Part shown: positions 25,826 through 34,470 of the stretch, piece after piece
How positions within the stretch are numbered: the first letter of the stretch is position 1
Layout of the letters: each line of letters opens with the position of its first letter
NCBI GenBank assembly: GCA_041397775.1
Contig: JAWKWB010000002.1
Location: 124,001 to 188,000 of the forward strand
DNA: 64,000 nucleotides
Source of the DNA: Ga0077555 sp041397775
GTDB taxonomy: Bacteria; Pseudomonadota; Alphaproteobacteria; Rhizobiales; Hyphomicrobiaceae
Direction: 5' to 3'
The notes under the pieces: model-generated
What the model was told of the DNA's origin: nothing
What the model saw: only the letters and a program-made list of their open reading frames with translations
Database searches by the model: none
Made by a program: the position numbers and the translations under genes

Positions 25826-26040
25826 CCCGGTTTCCCGGAGTCGCGCGGGGGCGCGGACGGTCCCTCATCCTCCCCACCGGTTTCCCGGAAGCCGCGCGGA
25901 GCGCGGCTATCTGGGATCTTTCGCGGTCCGGCATGCGACGGACGTGGCAGCGCGCAGTCTCATGGCGGTGCCCGGCGGCACCGGGAAGGACCCCGGCTCG
26001 GCGCGTCCGGGCTCTGGCCCTCCGCTTGGCCGGGGAACCC
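25826..26040. repeat. Long intergenic repeat, family C, copy 2
   Basis: Core at 25875-26040. It shares CCGGTTTCCCGGA, GCACCGGGAAGGACCCCGGC, GGGCTCTGGCCC and TTGGCCGGGGAA with the other copies, but diverges in the middle (ATCTGGGATCTTTCGCGGTC). A partial end motif precedes it at 25826-25842. It fills the 325-base gap between the RND gene and the next convergent gene; no coding potential is seen in that gap. Confidence 0.75.
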
Positions 26041-26126
26041 AGAAAGAGGGAACCGGAGGAAGGGCAGGGCGGGAGCTGTCTGCGCTGGCTATGAGGGATG
26101 CCGTTGCCGGGACTTCGGGCGCGGCC

Positions 26127-26927
26127 TCAGCCCTTGGCTGGCGCCCACTTCGCGCTGCGCTTTTCGGCGAAAGAGGCGAGGCCCTCCGCCGCGTCCGCCG
26201 TCTGGCGCGCACTGGCGTGGCTTTCGATCAGGCCGTCGAGGGTCGCCGCATCGAAGCCGCCCCAGGCATGCTCGAGGATGTGCATCTTGGTCTTGGCGAT
26301 CGCCTTCGGATTGTTCTCGAGGATCTGGGCGATCACCTCCGCACCGCGCGCCTCGAGCTTGGCCAGCGGCACCACTTCGTGCACGAGGCCGATGCGGGCC
26401 GCTTCCTCGGCGCCGAATCGCTCGCCGGTCAGCGCATAGCGCCGGCACTGCCGCACGCCGATGGCGTCGTTGAGGTGCGGGATGATCACGCTGGGGTGCA
26501 GGCCCCAACGGACTTCCGCGATCGAGAACAGGGCATTGTCGGCCGCGATCACCACGTCGCAGGCCGAGATGACGCCCGTGCCGCCGCCGAAGCAGCCGCC
26601 TTGCACGAGGGCGAGGACGGGCATGGGCAGCCGGTTCAGCCGGTCGACGGCCTGGGCCGTGGTGCGCGATGCCGCCACGTTCTCCGCCGGGCTTTTCACG
26701 CGCACGCTGTTGATCCACTTGAGGTCGGCGCCGGCCTGGAAATGCCGTCCGTTGCCCTTGATGACGATGGCGCGGATGGCGTCGGGATCGCGCTCCACGG
26801 AATCGATGGCGGCAAGCACGCCCAGCAACAATTCCTCGTTGTAGGCGTTGTTCACCTCGGGACGATTGAACGTCACGGTTGCGACGCCGCGCGCGTCTAC
26901 GGACGTGAGGACAGCAGGTTCGGCCAT
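26127..26927 (-). CDS. Enoyl-CoA hydratase/isomerase family protein
   Basis: A 266-residue crotonase with VATVTFNRPEVNNAYNEELL, GNGRHFQAGADLKWINSVR (first oxyanion-hole region), VQGGCFGGGTGVISACDVVI and LFSIAEVRWGLHPSVIIPHL, which carries the catalytic Glu. The pattern fits methylglutaconyl-CoA hydratase-like members of leucine breakdown, but no liuABE neighbours support this. The start at 26927 is chosen over 26957 because only it has a GGAG site. It converges with the RND operon across repeat C. Confidence 0.85.
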   Translation of the reverse strand: MAEPAVLTSVDARGVATVTFNRPEVNNAYNEELLLGVLAAIDSVERDPDAIRAIVIKGNGRHFQAGADLKWINSVRVKSPAENVAASRTTAQAVDRLNRLPMPVLALVQGGCFGGGTGVISACDVVIAADNALFSIAEVRWGLHPSVIIPHLNDAIGVRQCRRYALTGERFGAEEAARIGLVHEVVPLAKLEARGAEVIAQILENNPKAIAKTKMHILEHAWGGFDAATLDGLIESHASARQTADAAEGLASFAEKRSAKWAPAKG

Positions 26928-27180
26928 GAAGGAGGGCTCCGGTTGTGACTGTGGCATGCTGGCAACGTAGCGTGGGTCTTGGCGGCCGTAGAGACAAAAT
27001 ATGGTCGCACGCTCACGCGACCGTGACGCAGGGGACATTGGTGTGGCTGAACAAATAGTCTATACGACCGGAAAATCTGTGATGCCCTGCGAAGGGCTGG
27101 TGCCTCAATTGCGCCATAGCGCATGATGAGACCGTGAACTGGAACGGGGCGCACGCGATGCGCCTCCTCATGAACACAAG

Positions 27181-28587
27181 ATGAGCTTGAGCAGGCCTAT
27201 GGCAAGGGTGGGCATGGCGTCTCGAATTTCCGCGACAGCGGCACGGATCACACGATCCCGCGCCCCGTATCTGGCGATTGCTGCTGTCGTCGCTGGACTG
27301 GCGCAGGGGCCCTCGGCCGGCATTGCGGCGGCGCAAGGGTTCGATTGGCTGAAGGGTATTCCGGGCTTCGGTACGGCGACGAGCGAGCGGCATCGCCCCG
27401 CCAAGGCCGAGACGGGCGCCCAGGCGCCGCAGGACGACCTGCGCCCGGACAAGACGCCCATGCGCAGCGAGCAGATGCTGGTCAGCTTGAGCCGCGCCAT
27501 CGACGCCTACAGCCAGATCGCCGCGCGCGGTGGCTGGCAGCCGTTGAAGAGCACGCGCCTCATTCGCCCCGGTGACGACGACGAGCGTGTCGCCGTCGCG
27601 CGCCGGCGGCTGCAGATCACCGGGGAATTCCGCGGCTCGACGGGCGGTTTCAGCTCCTACAACTTCGATGGGGATCTGGAATCAGCGGTCCGCCTCTTCC
27701 AGAAGCGGCATGGCTTGCGCGTCTCCGGCCGTCTCGACGGCCCCACGATCCAGGCCATGAACGTGCCGGTCCAGGCGCGCATTGCCCAGCTCCAGCAGAA
27801 CTATCGGCGAATCGAGCGTCTCATCGGCCAGCGGACCGAAGATCGCTATATCCTCGTCAACGTCCCCGCCTTCCAGCTCGAAGCCGTCGCCAACGACGTC
27901 GTAGAGCAGCGCCACCGCGTCATCGCCGGCAAGCCCGAGCGCCAGACGCCGGAAGTGCGCGCGGAGATCCGCGCCCTGAACTTCTTCCCGTTCTGGAAAG
28001 TGCCCGAAAGCGTCGCCAAGCTCGACCTCATCCCCCGGCTGCGCCGCGAACCGGACTATCTCGACAAGGAGAAGATTCGCGTCCTCGACGGCAGCTTCGT
28101 GGGCCCCGAGGTCGACCGCACGGCCATCGACTGGAATGCGGCGGACACCACGCGCATTCGTTTCCGCCAGGACCCCGGTCCGCAGAACGCGCTCGGTCTG
28201 GTCCGCCTCGACATGCCCAACGAGCACGGCGTCTACATGCACGACACGCCGCTGAAGCCGCTGTTCGGGCAACGCTCGCGTGCCTTCAGCGCCGGCTGCG
28301 TGCGCGTCCAGGACGTGTTCGACCTGGCCGCCTGGATCGCACGCGAGCAGCAGGACATGAACCGGCAGAAGGTCGAGGAAATCCTGCAGGGCGGACAGGC
28401 CGTGGACATCGTCCTGCAGCGCCCCGTTCCGGTCTACTTCACCTACATCACGGCCTGGGTGGAGAAGAACGGCTCCGTCGAGTTCCGCCCGGATATCTAT
28501 GGCCGCGACGGCGTCAACGAACTGGCCAGCGATCGCGAGCGCGATCCCGACGCGCCCGTCATCCCGACCCAGGGCGTCGCTCCGTGA
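27181..28587 (+). CDS. L,D-transpeptidase with peptidoglycan-binding domain (YcbB/LdtD type)
   Basis: A 468-residue exported protein. Residues 1-50 hold a long signal region (LAIAAVVAGLAQGPSAGIAA). A peptidoglycan-binding domain at about 130-200 has LESAVRLFQKRHGLRVSGRL followed by DGPTIQAMNVP. The YkuD domain at about 215-400 includes VNVPAFQLEAVAND, the LPNEHGVYMHDTP-like histidine region and the nucleophile in RAFSAGCVRVQD. The SAGC form instead of SHGC marks the YcbB/LdtD class, which builds 3-3 cross-links and confers beta-lactam resistance in E. coli. ATG 27181 begins the frame. Confidence 0.92.
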   Translation: MSLSRPMARVGMASRISATAARITRSRAPYLAIAAVVAGLAQGPSAGIAAAQGFDWLKGIPGFGTATSERHRPAKAETGAQAPQDDLRPDKTPMRSEQMLVSLSRAIDAYSQIAARGGWQPLKSTRLIRPGDDDERVAVARRRLQITGEFRGSTGGFSSYNFDGDLESAVRLFQKRHGLRVSGRLDGPTIQAMNVPVQARIAQLQQNYRRIERLIGQRTEDRYILVNVPAFQLEAVANDVVEQRHRVIAGKPERQTPEVRAEIRALNFFPFWKVPESVAKLDLIPRLRREPDYLDKEKIRVLDGSFVGPEVDRTAIDWNAADTTRIRFRQDPGPQNALGLVRLDMPNEHGVYMHDTPLKPLFGQRSRAFSAGCVRVQDVFDLAAWIAREQQDMNRQKVEEILQGGQAVDIVLQRPVPVYFTYITAWVEKNGSVEFRPDIYGRDGVNELASDRERDPDAPVIPTQGVAP

Positions 28588-28636
28588 TGCGCCAGGGCGT
28601 CGCCCCCTGATCGAGGGGCGTGCGCCCGCCGGGCGC

Positions 28637-29305
28637 TCACATCCCCTCGATGGCGTAGACCCGGGCCGGCGCGCCGTCGCCGCCCGGTATCTTGAGCGGG
28701 GCGGCGGAGAGGAAGACTTCGCTCTCCCTGATTTCGGCGGTGTTGACGACATACTCGATCATGTGCACGCCCTGGCGCAGCAGGATGTCGTGCGTGACCT
28801 TCTCCTCCAGCGTGCTCTTGCCGCCCGTGAGCGACAGCCGGATCGGCCAGTCCTGCGGGAAATCGTAGGCGATGGTGCGGATCCCCGTCTCTTTCAGCCA
28901 GAGTGCGGCCTCCCGCGTCAGATAGGGCGCATCGAGCCAGAACTCACGGCTGTAGGGCGAGCGATGCCGGTCCCATCCGCTCTTGAACAGGGCCATGCCG
29001 CCCGTCTTCAGATGTCCGGCACGGGGCGCGAGGCGTTCCGGCCCGATCGCCTCGTTGGGCGCGATGTCCATCAGGTCGATCACCGCGCATCGCCCGACGA
29101 GAGCGTCGAGCGGCGTCGCTTCGATCGTCGCGCCATCCATGAACATGTGACGACGGGCATCGACGTGGCTGAAGGCATGGCACGACACGCGCAGCCACGT
29201 GACGCGCGAGCTGTCGCCTTTCTCGAGGTCGCCGGCGAAGGAGACCTCCGTCTTCCAGCGCGGGTGATCGTTCCTGATCGGCATCGACAGGTCGATGATG
29301 CGCAT
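28637..29305 (-). CDS. Cyclase family (kynurenine formamidase-like) hydrolase
   Basis: A 222-residue cyclase-family metal hydrolase. IIDLSMPIRNDHPRWKTEV opens the fold; SCHAFSHVDARRHMFMDG is the metal-binding HxxxHxD-type motif; IRTIAYDFPQDWPIRL and LLRQGVHMIEYVVNTAEI are later conserved parts. Relatives hydrolyse N-formylkynurenine, isatin or cyclic amides. It is the last gene of the minus-strand catabolic block that begins near 37.2 kb, 11 bases after the amidohydrolase. Substrate unknown. Confidence 0.85.
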   Translation of the reverse strand: MRIIDLSMPIRNDHPRWKTEVSFAGDLEKGDSSRVTWLRVSCHAFSHVDARRHMFMDGATIEATPLDALVGRCAVIDLMDIAPNEAIGPERLAPRAGHLKTGGMALFKSGWDRHRSPYSREFWLDAPYLTREAALWLKETGIRTIAYDFPQDWPIRLSLTGGKSTLEEKVTHDILLRQGVHMIEYVVNTAEIRESEVFLSAAPLKIPGGDGAPARVYAIEGM

Positions 29306-29316
29306 GGGGGGTGTCC

Positions 29317-30252
29317 TCAGGCGTTGGCTTTGGGCAGGTCGAGGCGATAGATGCGGATGGCGTTGTCGTGGAAGAGGGCCAGCCGGTCGGCGAGCGGCAA
29401 GGCGCGTGTCGCAGCCTTGTAGCCGCTGTAGATGGTATCGAACGAGCCGGTGAGCCCATCGACGGGGAAATTCGACGCGAACAGACAGCGTGCGACGCCG
29501 AATATCTCGATCAGCGTCTCGATGATCGGCCGCTGCGCCTCATAGGGCCAGCCGCCGCCAGTGAAACCGAAGCCGGAAATCTTCATCGAGACGTTGGGCG
29601 CCTCGGCTGCCTTCCGCAGCGCCGCGCGCCAGCCGGCCAGGGCCTCGGGTGAACGCTCGACGGGCAGAAACGCATGGTTGATGACGACCGGCGTCTCGGG
29701 ATGCGCAGCGATCAGGTCCAAGAGTTCGTCGACATGCCACCAGGGTGCCTGCAACTCGAAATGCAGGCCGTTGGCGTGAAGCGCCGCATAGCCGCGCCGC
29801 CAGGCAGGGTCGCTCATCCCGCCGGGCGCGCCCTTTTCGATGCGGTCGGGGCCGGGCGCGGCCGTCGGCTTGTGGCGGATACCCTTGACGAAGCCGTGCG
29901 CCGCCTGTCGGGCAAGCTCCTGCGGAGCGCTGGGCAGGTGCAGGAAGGTGCGCGCCACGTGTGCTGCCGGGAACCGTGGCGTTTCCCGGTGCAGGCGCTG
30001 CGTCCACACGGTTTCCTCGACGAGCCGATGCTCGTCCCACTCCGCCTCCATCGTCACGGTGGCCACGACGTTGTGGCCGGCGGTCGCCCGCTTGTACTCC
30101 GCCAGCATGAAATCGGCGCGGATGGCGCCGTAGTCGCCATACCGGAATGCCAGCCACGGCGGCGTCGTGAGCCACGGTTGCGCTTTCAGCGACAGGTCCC
30201 AGAAGTGGTGATGCGCGTCGATGATCGCAAGCTCGGCGTCTGTCACGGTCAC
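29317..30252 (-). CDS. Amidohydrolase family 2 (PDC lactonase/fuconolactonase-like)
   Basis: A 311-residue TIM-barrel hydrolase: AIIDAHHHFWDLSLKAQPWL (metal HxH), VATVTMEAEWDEHRL, FVKGIRHKP, PVVINHAFLPVE and CLFASNFPVDGLTGSFDTIY with the catalytic region near the end. This pattern fits lactonases that open 2-pyrone-4,6-dicarboxylate or sugar lactones. The start is GTG at 30250-30252, one base after the PdxA-like stop, implying translational coupling with it. Confidence 0.88.
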   Translation of the reverse strand: MTVTDAELAIIDAHHHFWDLSLKAQPWLTTPPWLAFRYGDYGAIRADFMLAEYKRATAGHNVVATVTMEAEWDEHRLVEETVWTQRLHRETPRFPAAHVARTFLHLPSAPQELARQAAHGFVKGIRHKPTAAPGPDRIEKGAPGGMSDPAWRRGYAALHANGLHFELQAPWWHVDELLDLIAAHPETPVVINHAFLPVERSPEALAGWRAALRKAAEAPNVSMKISGFGFTGGGWPYEAQRPIIETLIEIFGVARCLFASNFPVDGLTGSFDTIYSGYKAATRALPLADRLALFHDNAIRIYRLDLPKANA

Positions 30253-30253
30253 C

Positions 30254-31327
30254 TCACGCGGCCTTGGGGACTGCGCGCGCGACGATCTGGGTCATCAGCC
30301 CGCCACGTTTGTCCGCATCGAGGCCGCGCGGCTTTGCCATGCGGGCCGCGATCAGCAGTGCGTTGCGGGCGGCGCCCAGGTTGGCGATGCCCTTGCCCGC
30401 GATGTCGTAGGCGGTGCCGTGGGCCGGCGTGCAGACCGGGAAGCCATAGCCGCCGATCAGCGTGACGCCCGCCTCGAAGCCCATCAGCTTCATGGCGATC
30501 TGGCCCTGGTCGTGGAACATCGTCTGCACGGCGTCGAAGTCGCCGCGACGCGCACGCACGAACACGGTATCGGACGGGAAGGGGCCTTCGCACACGACAC
30601 CACGGGCCTGCGCCGCCTTCACCGCCGGCTCGATGACGTCGATCTCCTCGCGGCCGAAGTTGCCGCCTTCGCCCGCGTGCGGGTTCAGTGCCGCCACCGC
30701 GATGCGGGGCTTGGCAAAGCCGGCCTCGCGCAGGCTGCGGTCGGTGAGCACCAGGGCGTTGGTGATGGTATCGATGGTGAGATGCCGCGATACGTCCTTG
30801 AGCGGGATGTGGCTGGTCACGCGTGCATTCCACAGGTCGCCGAGGATGTTGAACTCGCGGCCATGCGACGCTGCCCCCGTCTCCTCGGTGATGACGGCGA
30901 TCTCGTCCTCGTAATCGCCCGTCGCCATCTTCATCGCGGCCTTGTTGAAAGGCGTGAACGTGGTGGCGTCCGTCACGCCCGCCACCGACGCGCGCAGCGC
31001 CGTGCGGAAATTCGCAATCGCGAAAAGCCCGCCCGTCCGAGAGGCGACGCCGCGCTCCACCTGTGCGGGATCGAGATGCCCGAGATCGACGAAGACGGGG
31101 GTATCGCCGACGGAAAGCGGCGTGCCCGGCGTCCACGGCGCGACCTCGACTTTCGTCTTCGCCACGGCCTCGCCGTCGGCCAGCACGCGCCGGTCGCCGA
31201 TCACGACGTAATGTGCCGCCGCCATCGCTTCCCGGTCGGCGAGGAGCTTTGCCGTCAGCTCCGGGCTGACGCCGCAGGGATCGCCCATGGCAAGGGCGAG
31301 GACTGGCTTCGCAGTGTTGGCGGACAT
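30254..31327 (-). CDS. PdxA family dehydrogenase (4-hydroxythreonine-4-phosphate dehydrogenase-like)
   Basis: A 357-residue PdxA-fold enzyme: PVLALAMGDPCGVSPELTAK at the start, TFTPFNKAAMKMATGDYEDE, IAVAALNPHAGEGGNFGREE (metal histidine), YGFPVCTPAHGTAYDIAGKG at the end. PdxA serves pyridoxal phosphate synthesis, but relatives act in catabolism: 4-phospho-threonate/erythronate dehydrogenase (PdxA2) and terephthalate dihydrodiol dehydrogenase (TphB). The setting among hydrolases and a class II aldolase, with no pdxJ, argues for a catabolic role. It is the third-from-last gene of the block. Confidence 0.9.
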   Translation of the reverse strand: MSANTAKPVLALAMGDPCGVSPELTAKLLADREAMAAAHYVVIGDRRVLADGEAVAKTKVEVAPWTPGTPLSVGDTPVFVDLGHLDPAQVERGVASRTGGLFAIANFRTALRASVAGVTDATTFTPFNKAAMKMATGDYEDEIAVITEETGAASHGREFNILGDLWNARVTSHIPLKDVSRHLTIDTITNALVLTDRSLREAGFAKPRIAVAALNPHAGEGGNFGREEIDVIEPAVKAAQARGVVCEGPFPSDTVFVRARRGDFDAVQTMFHDQGQIAMKLMGFEAGVTLIGGYGFPVCTPAHGTAYDIAGKGIANLGAARNALLIAARMAKPRGLDADKRGGLMTQIVARAVPKAA

Positions 31328-31363
31328 TGATGTGCCTCCCGGTCGTTCGTTGTCTTTGTCTGT

Positions 31364-32113
31364 CTATTCCGCGGCCTTCGTCGTCGGCGGCGCAGGCATG
31401 TCCTGCATGACGTTCTCGGCGCGGCTGGGATTGATGATCGCGTCGGCGTGACGGTGCATGGTTTCGATCTCCGCGCGGCTGCGATAGGCCGGTGCCGCGC
31501 CGGTGATGGCCGAGAGCTTCTCCGCCTCGATATTGCGGCGAACTTCCGCCGTGAACGAATTGAGCCGGTGATAGGCCTCCGACAACGTACGGCCGAGTGC
31601 CGTGAGTCCATGCCCGACAAGGACGACGAGATTGGTGTCCTGGATGAAGTCTGCGACGGGCCCCACATCCGCTTCCACATCGACGTGCGCGGCAACATAG
31701 TAGGGATCCTTGCCGAGGATGAAGGGCATATCGAGGGACAAGACGCGGACCTCGCCGTAGCCGGCGCCGAAGAACGCGATCGACGCATCGTCGTGGACGT
31801 GGATCACGGCGTTGATGTCGGGCCTGAGCCTGAGGATCTCGCGATTGAGGTTGTGCCCGATGCTGGTCATGCGCGATCCATAGAGCAGCCGGCTCGTTGG
31901 GATGTCCGTAATGACGATGTTCTCGACGCCCATTTCCTCGAGCGAGACCCCCGCATGCTTCGTGTAGGCGACGCCATGCGCGTGGTCGGGATGGGGGGCG
32001 CGAACCGCCATGTTGCCGAGTGTGTTGTGGATGTAGCCGCGCCCTGCCACCATCCGCGCATAGCGCAGGAATTCGGCTCCCATGGCGCTGTCGAAATGCA
32101 CGGGGGTAGGCAT
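31364..32113 (-). CDS. Class II aldolase/adducin family protein
   Basis: A 249-residue class II aldolase-like protein: MVAGRGYIHNTLGNMAVRAP, VAYTKHAGVSLEEMGVENIV, INAVIHVHDDASIAFFGAGY (Zn-binding HxH) and VVLVGHGLTALGRTLSEAY (third His). The family includes L-fuculose-phosphate aldolase and non-aldolase members such as 3,4-dihydroxyphthalate decarboxylase. Beside a PdxA-like dehydrogenase either a sugar-acid or an aromatic dicarboxylate route is possible. GAGGAGGAG precedes the ATG at 32113. Confidence 0.88.
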   Translation of the reverse strand: MPTPVHFDSAMGAEFLRYARMVAGRGYIHNTLGNMAVRAPHPDHAHGVAYTKHAGVSLEEMGVENIVITDIPTSRLLYGSRMTSIGHNLNREILRLRPDINAVIHVHDDASIAFFGAGYGEVRVLSLDMPFILGKDPYYVAAHVDVEADVGPVADFIQDTNLVVLVGHGLTALGRTLSEAYHRLNSFTAEVRRNIEAEKLSAITGAAPAYRSRAEIETMHRHADAIINPSRAENVMQDMPAPPTTKAAE

Positions 32114-32127
32114 GGCACTCCTCCTCG

Positions 32128-32541
32128 TCAGCGCCGCTCCCACGAGGGCACGTAGCGGCGGTCCTGATAGTCGGCGATGGGCTGCGAATGCACGATCTTC
32201 ACGCGATCGCGGGGCTTGAAATAGGTCCAGGCGCGCGCGCGCGCGCCATCCCGCTCGATGTCGATCATCTCGCGAATGTAGCCGGTCGGCAAATGCGTCG
32301 TTTCCAATGCGTCGAGTTCGGCGAGCTTGGCCTCGTCAACCTGCCAAAGCTCGCCCGTGATCCGATGGCCCTGGCCGGGCTCGGGCAGGAGTGCCGGGGA
32401 GAAATATTGGCCCTGGACGAGCATCGGGTAGGCCGCGACGGTCTGCGCGAGGCCCAGCAGCCTCGCGCCATCGAGGAACTTGTGGTTCGGGAAACCGCGC
32501 TTCAACGTGCCGTAGACGAAGACGGTATGTCCCGTGCCCAT
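32128..32541 (-). CDS. Gamma-glutamylcyclotransferase (AIG2-like) family protein
   Basis: A 137-residue AIG2/GGCT-fold protein. HTVFVYGTLKRGFPNHKFL is the substrate-loop signature; ITGELWQVDEAKLAELDALE contains the acidic residue used as catalytic base; HLPTGYIREMIDIE follows. GGCT enzymes cyclise gamma-glutamyl amino acids or amines. Its ATG overlaps the HisD-like stop in a TGATG junction, so translation is coupled to that gene. Inside a catabolic operon it suggests a gamma-glutamylated intermediate, which is inference. Confidence 0.85.
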   Translation of the reverse strand: MGTGHTVFVYGTLKRGFPNHKFLDGARLLGLAQTVAAYPMLVQGQYFSPALLPEPGQGHRITGELWQVDEAKLAELDALETTHLPTGYIREMIDIERDGARARAWTYFKPRDRVKIVHSQPIADYQDRRYVPSWERR

Positions 32542-33818
32542 CAGTTCGCTCCCTCGTAGCGCTTGACGCGCACTTCGCCGGTGATGGCGTGCGCGATCAT
32601 GCCTTCCTCGCGGCACACGCGCGAGATGATCGGCCCCATCTCGCGGGAGGCACGCCGCGTCAGCCGCTCGTAGGTCACGACCTTCGTGAACTTGTGCACC
32701 GACAATCCGCCCGTGTAGCGCGCGGCCTTGCCCGTCGGCAGGGTGTGGTTGGTGCCCACGCCCTTGTCGCCGTAGGCCACGGTCGAGGCCTCGCCGATGA
32801 ACAGCGAGCCGTAGTTGGTGAGTTTCTCCAGGTAGTAGTCGTCGCGGCCGGTCTGGATCTCCAGGTGCTCGGGCGCATAGGCGTCGGATAGCGCAATGGC
32901 CTCGTCGTCGCTGTCGACCACGACGACCTCGCCGTAGTCGGCCCAGGCCTTGGCCGCGTTCTCGCGCGTCTCGAGCGTCACGAGCTGCCGCTCCACCTCC
33001 TTGATCACGGCCTCGCCGAGCTTGCGCGAGGTGGTCACGAGCCACGCCGGGCTGTCGGGGCCGTGCTCGGCCTGCCCCAGAAGGTCCGTGGCGACCATGA
33101 AGGGATCGGCGGTGTCGTCGGCGATGATCAGGATCTCGGTTGGCCCCGCCAGCAGGTCGATGCCGGAGATGCCGTAGAGCTGGCGCTTCGCCTCGGCGAC
33201 GAAGGCGTTACCCGGCCCCGTGATCATGTCCGCCGCCGGCATGCCGAGACAGCCGTAGGCCATCGCCGCCATCGCCTGCACGCCGCCCACGCAGTAGATC
33301 TCGTCGGCGCCCGACTGGGCGAGCGCGTAGAGCGTCTGCGGGTAGATGCCGTCGGCCCCGCGCGGTGGCGCACAGGCCGAGATATGGCCGACACCTGCGA
33401 TCTTCGCCGTGCCCACACTCATCAGGGCGGCCGAGATCAGCGGATACTTGCCGCCCGGCACGTAGCAGCCGACGGTGCCGATGGGGATCAGTTTCTGGCC
33501 GAGCACGGCGCCCGGCTGCAGCTCCACCTCGAAGGCCTCGATGCTCGCCTTCTGCCGCTTGGCGAAGTCCGTGACGTTGCGATGGCAGATCGCGAAGTCT
33601 TCCTTGAAGACCTTGGACAGCGACTTCGATTTCGCCTCGATCTCCGCCTGGCCGACGCGGAAGTCACCGGTCCACTTGTCGAGGTCCAGCGCATAGCGCC
33701 GGATCGCGTCGTCGCGGTTCTCCGCGATGTCGTCCAGCATGCGCTTCACGGTCGCCTCCACCTCCGCGCGGCGCTTCTGGATGGGGGCGGTCGCTTTCTT
33801 CAGGTATTCCCGGGCCAC
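32541..33818 (-). CDS. Histidinol dehydrogenase-like catabolic dehydrogenase
   Basis: A 425-residue HisD-superfamily NAD dehydrogenase: IPIGTVGCYVPGGKYPLISA, MITGPGNAFVAEAKRQLYG, IDLLAGPTEILIIADDTADP, DLLGQAEHGPDSPAWLVTT (Gln-x2-His metal site) and VGTNHTLPTGKAARYTGGLS. The N terminus (REYLKKATAPIQKRRAEVEA) differs from true HisD and fits the catabolic branch, of which sulfopropanediol dehydrogenase HpsN is the characterised example. No other histidine genes are present. It likely oxidises an alcohol to the acid in the pathway of this block. Confidence 0.88.
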   Translation of the reverse strand: MAREYLKKATAPIQKRRAEVEATVKRMLDDIAENRDDAIRRYALDLDKWTGDFRVGQAEIEAKSKSLSKVFKEDFAICHRNVTDFAKRQKASIEAFEVELQPGAVLGQKLIPIGTVGCYVPGGKYPLISAALMSVGTAKIAGVGHISACAPPRGADGIYPQTLYALAQSGADEIYCVGGVQAMAAMAYGCLGMPAADMITGPGNAFVAEAKRQLYGISGIDLLAGPTEILIIADDTADPFMVATDLLGQAEHGPDSPAWLVTTSRKLGEAVIKEVERQLVTLETRENAAKAWADYGEVVVVDSDDEAIALSDAYAPEHLEIQTGRDDYYLEKLTNYGSLFIGEASTVAYGDKGVGTNHTLPTGKAARYTGGLSVHKFTKVVTYERLTRRASREMGPIISRVCREEGMIAHAITGEVRVKRYEGAN

Positions 33819-33890
33819 GTCGTCTTCTCCTGGACAAGTCGCAAATAGCAGGCTGAGCCGGGCGATCCCTGCCGCGCGGCGCGTCGCCGG

Positions 33891-34349
33891 TCAACTGGGA
33901 AGCTCGCTCGCCATCAACTCGGGCGGGATGCCCTCGGCTTCCGCGTTCTCGAAGTTCAGCTCCACCTTCACACCGTTGGGATCGATCAGGAAGAGCTGGA
34001 ACAGCCCTTGCGCGCTGACCTGGCGTTGCGTGAAGGCGATGCCGCGCGCCTTCAGGTGCGCGATCATGTCGGCAAGTCCCGTCGCGCGGAAGGCCACGTG
34101 ATCGATGACGCCGCTGCCATGCGTTTCCGTCGACTGCTGGCCCAGGTAGCGCATCCGGTTCTCGCTGACCCCGGCGCCGCCTTCCGTCAGGTGCAGCACG
34201 TCGGTATCGCCCAGATACAGCCAAGCCACCGGAAACTTGAAGTCGGGGTGTGGCCCCTGCCGCAGGCCGAGAACCTCCTCGTACCAGCGTACCGTACCGG
34301 CGAGGTCCGCGGTCTGAATGAGAAAATGCTGCAGATGGAGCAGTGGCAT
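33891..34349 (-). CDS. VOC (glyoxalase/dioxygenase) family protein
   Basis: A 152-residue vicinal-oxygen-chelate protein with two beta-alpha-beta modules: LLHLQHFLIQTADLAGTVRW with YEEVLGL, and VIDHVAFRATGLADMIAHLK with LFLIDPNGVKVELNFEN. Metal ligands may be His (HFLI), His (DHVAF) and Glu (VELNF). It could be a lyase, epimerase or ring-cleavage enzyme. The start at 34349 was chosen for its GGGAGGA site. Confidence 0.83.
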   Translation of the reverse strand: MPLLHLQHFLIQTADLAGTVRWYEEVLGLRQGPHPDFKFPVAWLYLGDTDVLHLTEGGAGVSENRMRYLGQQSTETHGSGVIDHVAFRATGLADMIAHLKARGIAFTQRQVSAQGLFQLFLIDPNGVKVELNFENAEAEGIPPELMASELPS

Positions 34350-34470
34350 CCTGGGCGTCCTCCCGTCCGGCGCTTTCCGCGCTCTGTGCAATGGTCACGC
34401 CTGAAGTCTAGGCCTGGAGCAGGCACAATAGAAGCCTCGCAAAACATCCTTGGCGAGGCCGCCGCACCGG

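Noticed and set aside
30254..31327. Biosynthetic PdxA for vitamin B6
   Set aside because: The setting in a catabolic operon and absence of pdxJ or ksgA neighbours make a catabolic paralogue more likely, so no gene symbol was given.
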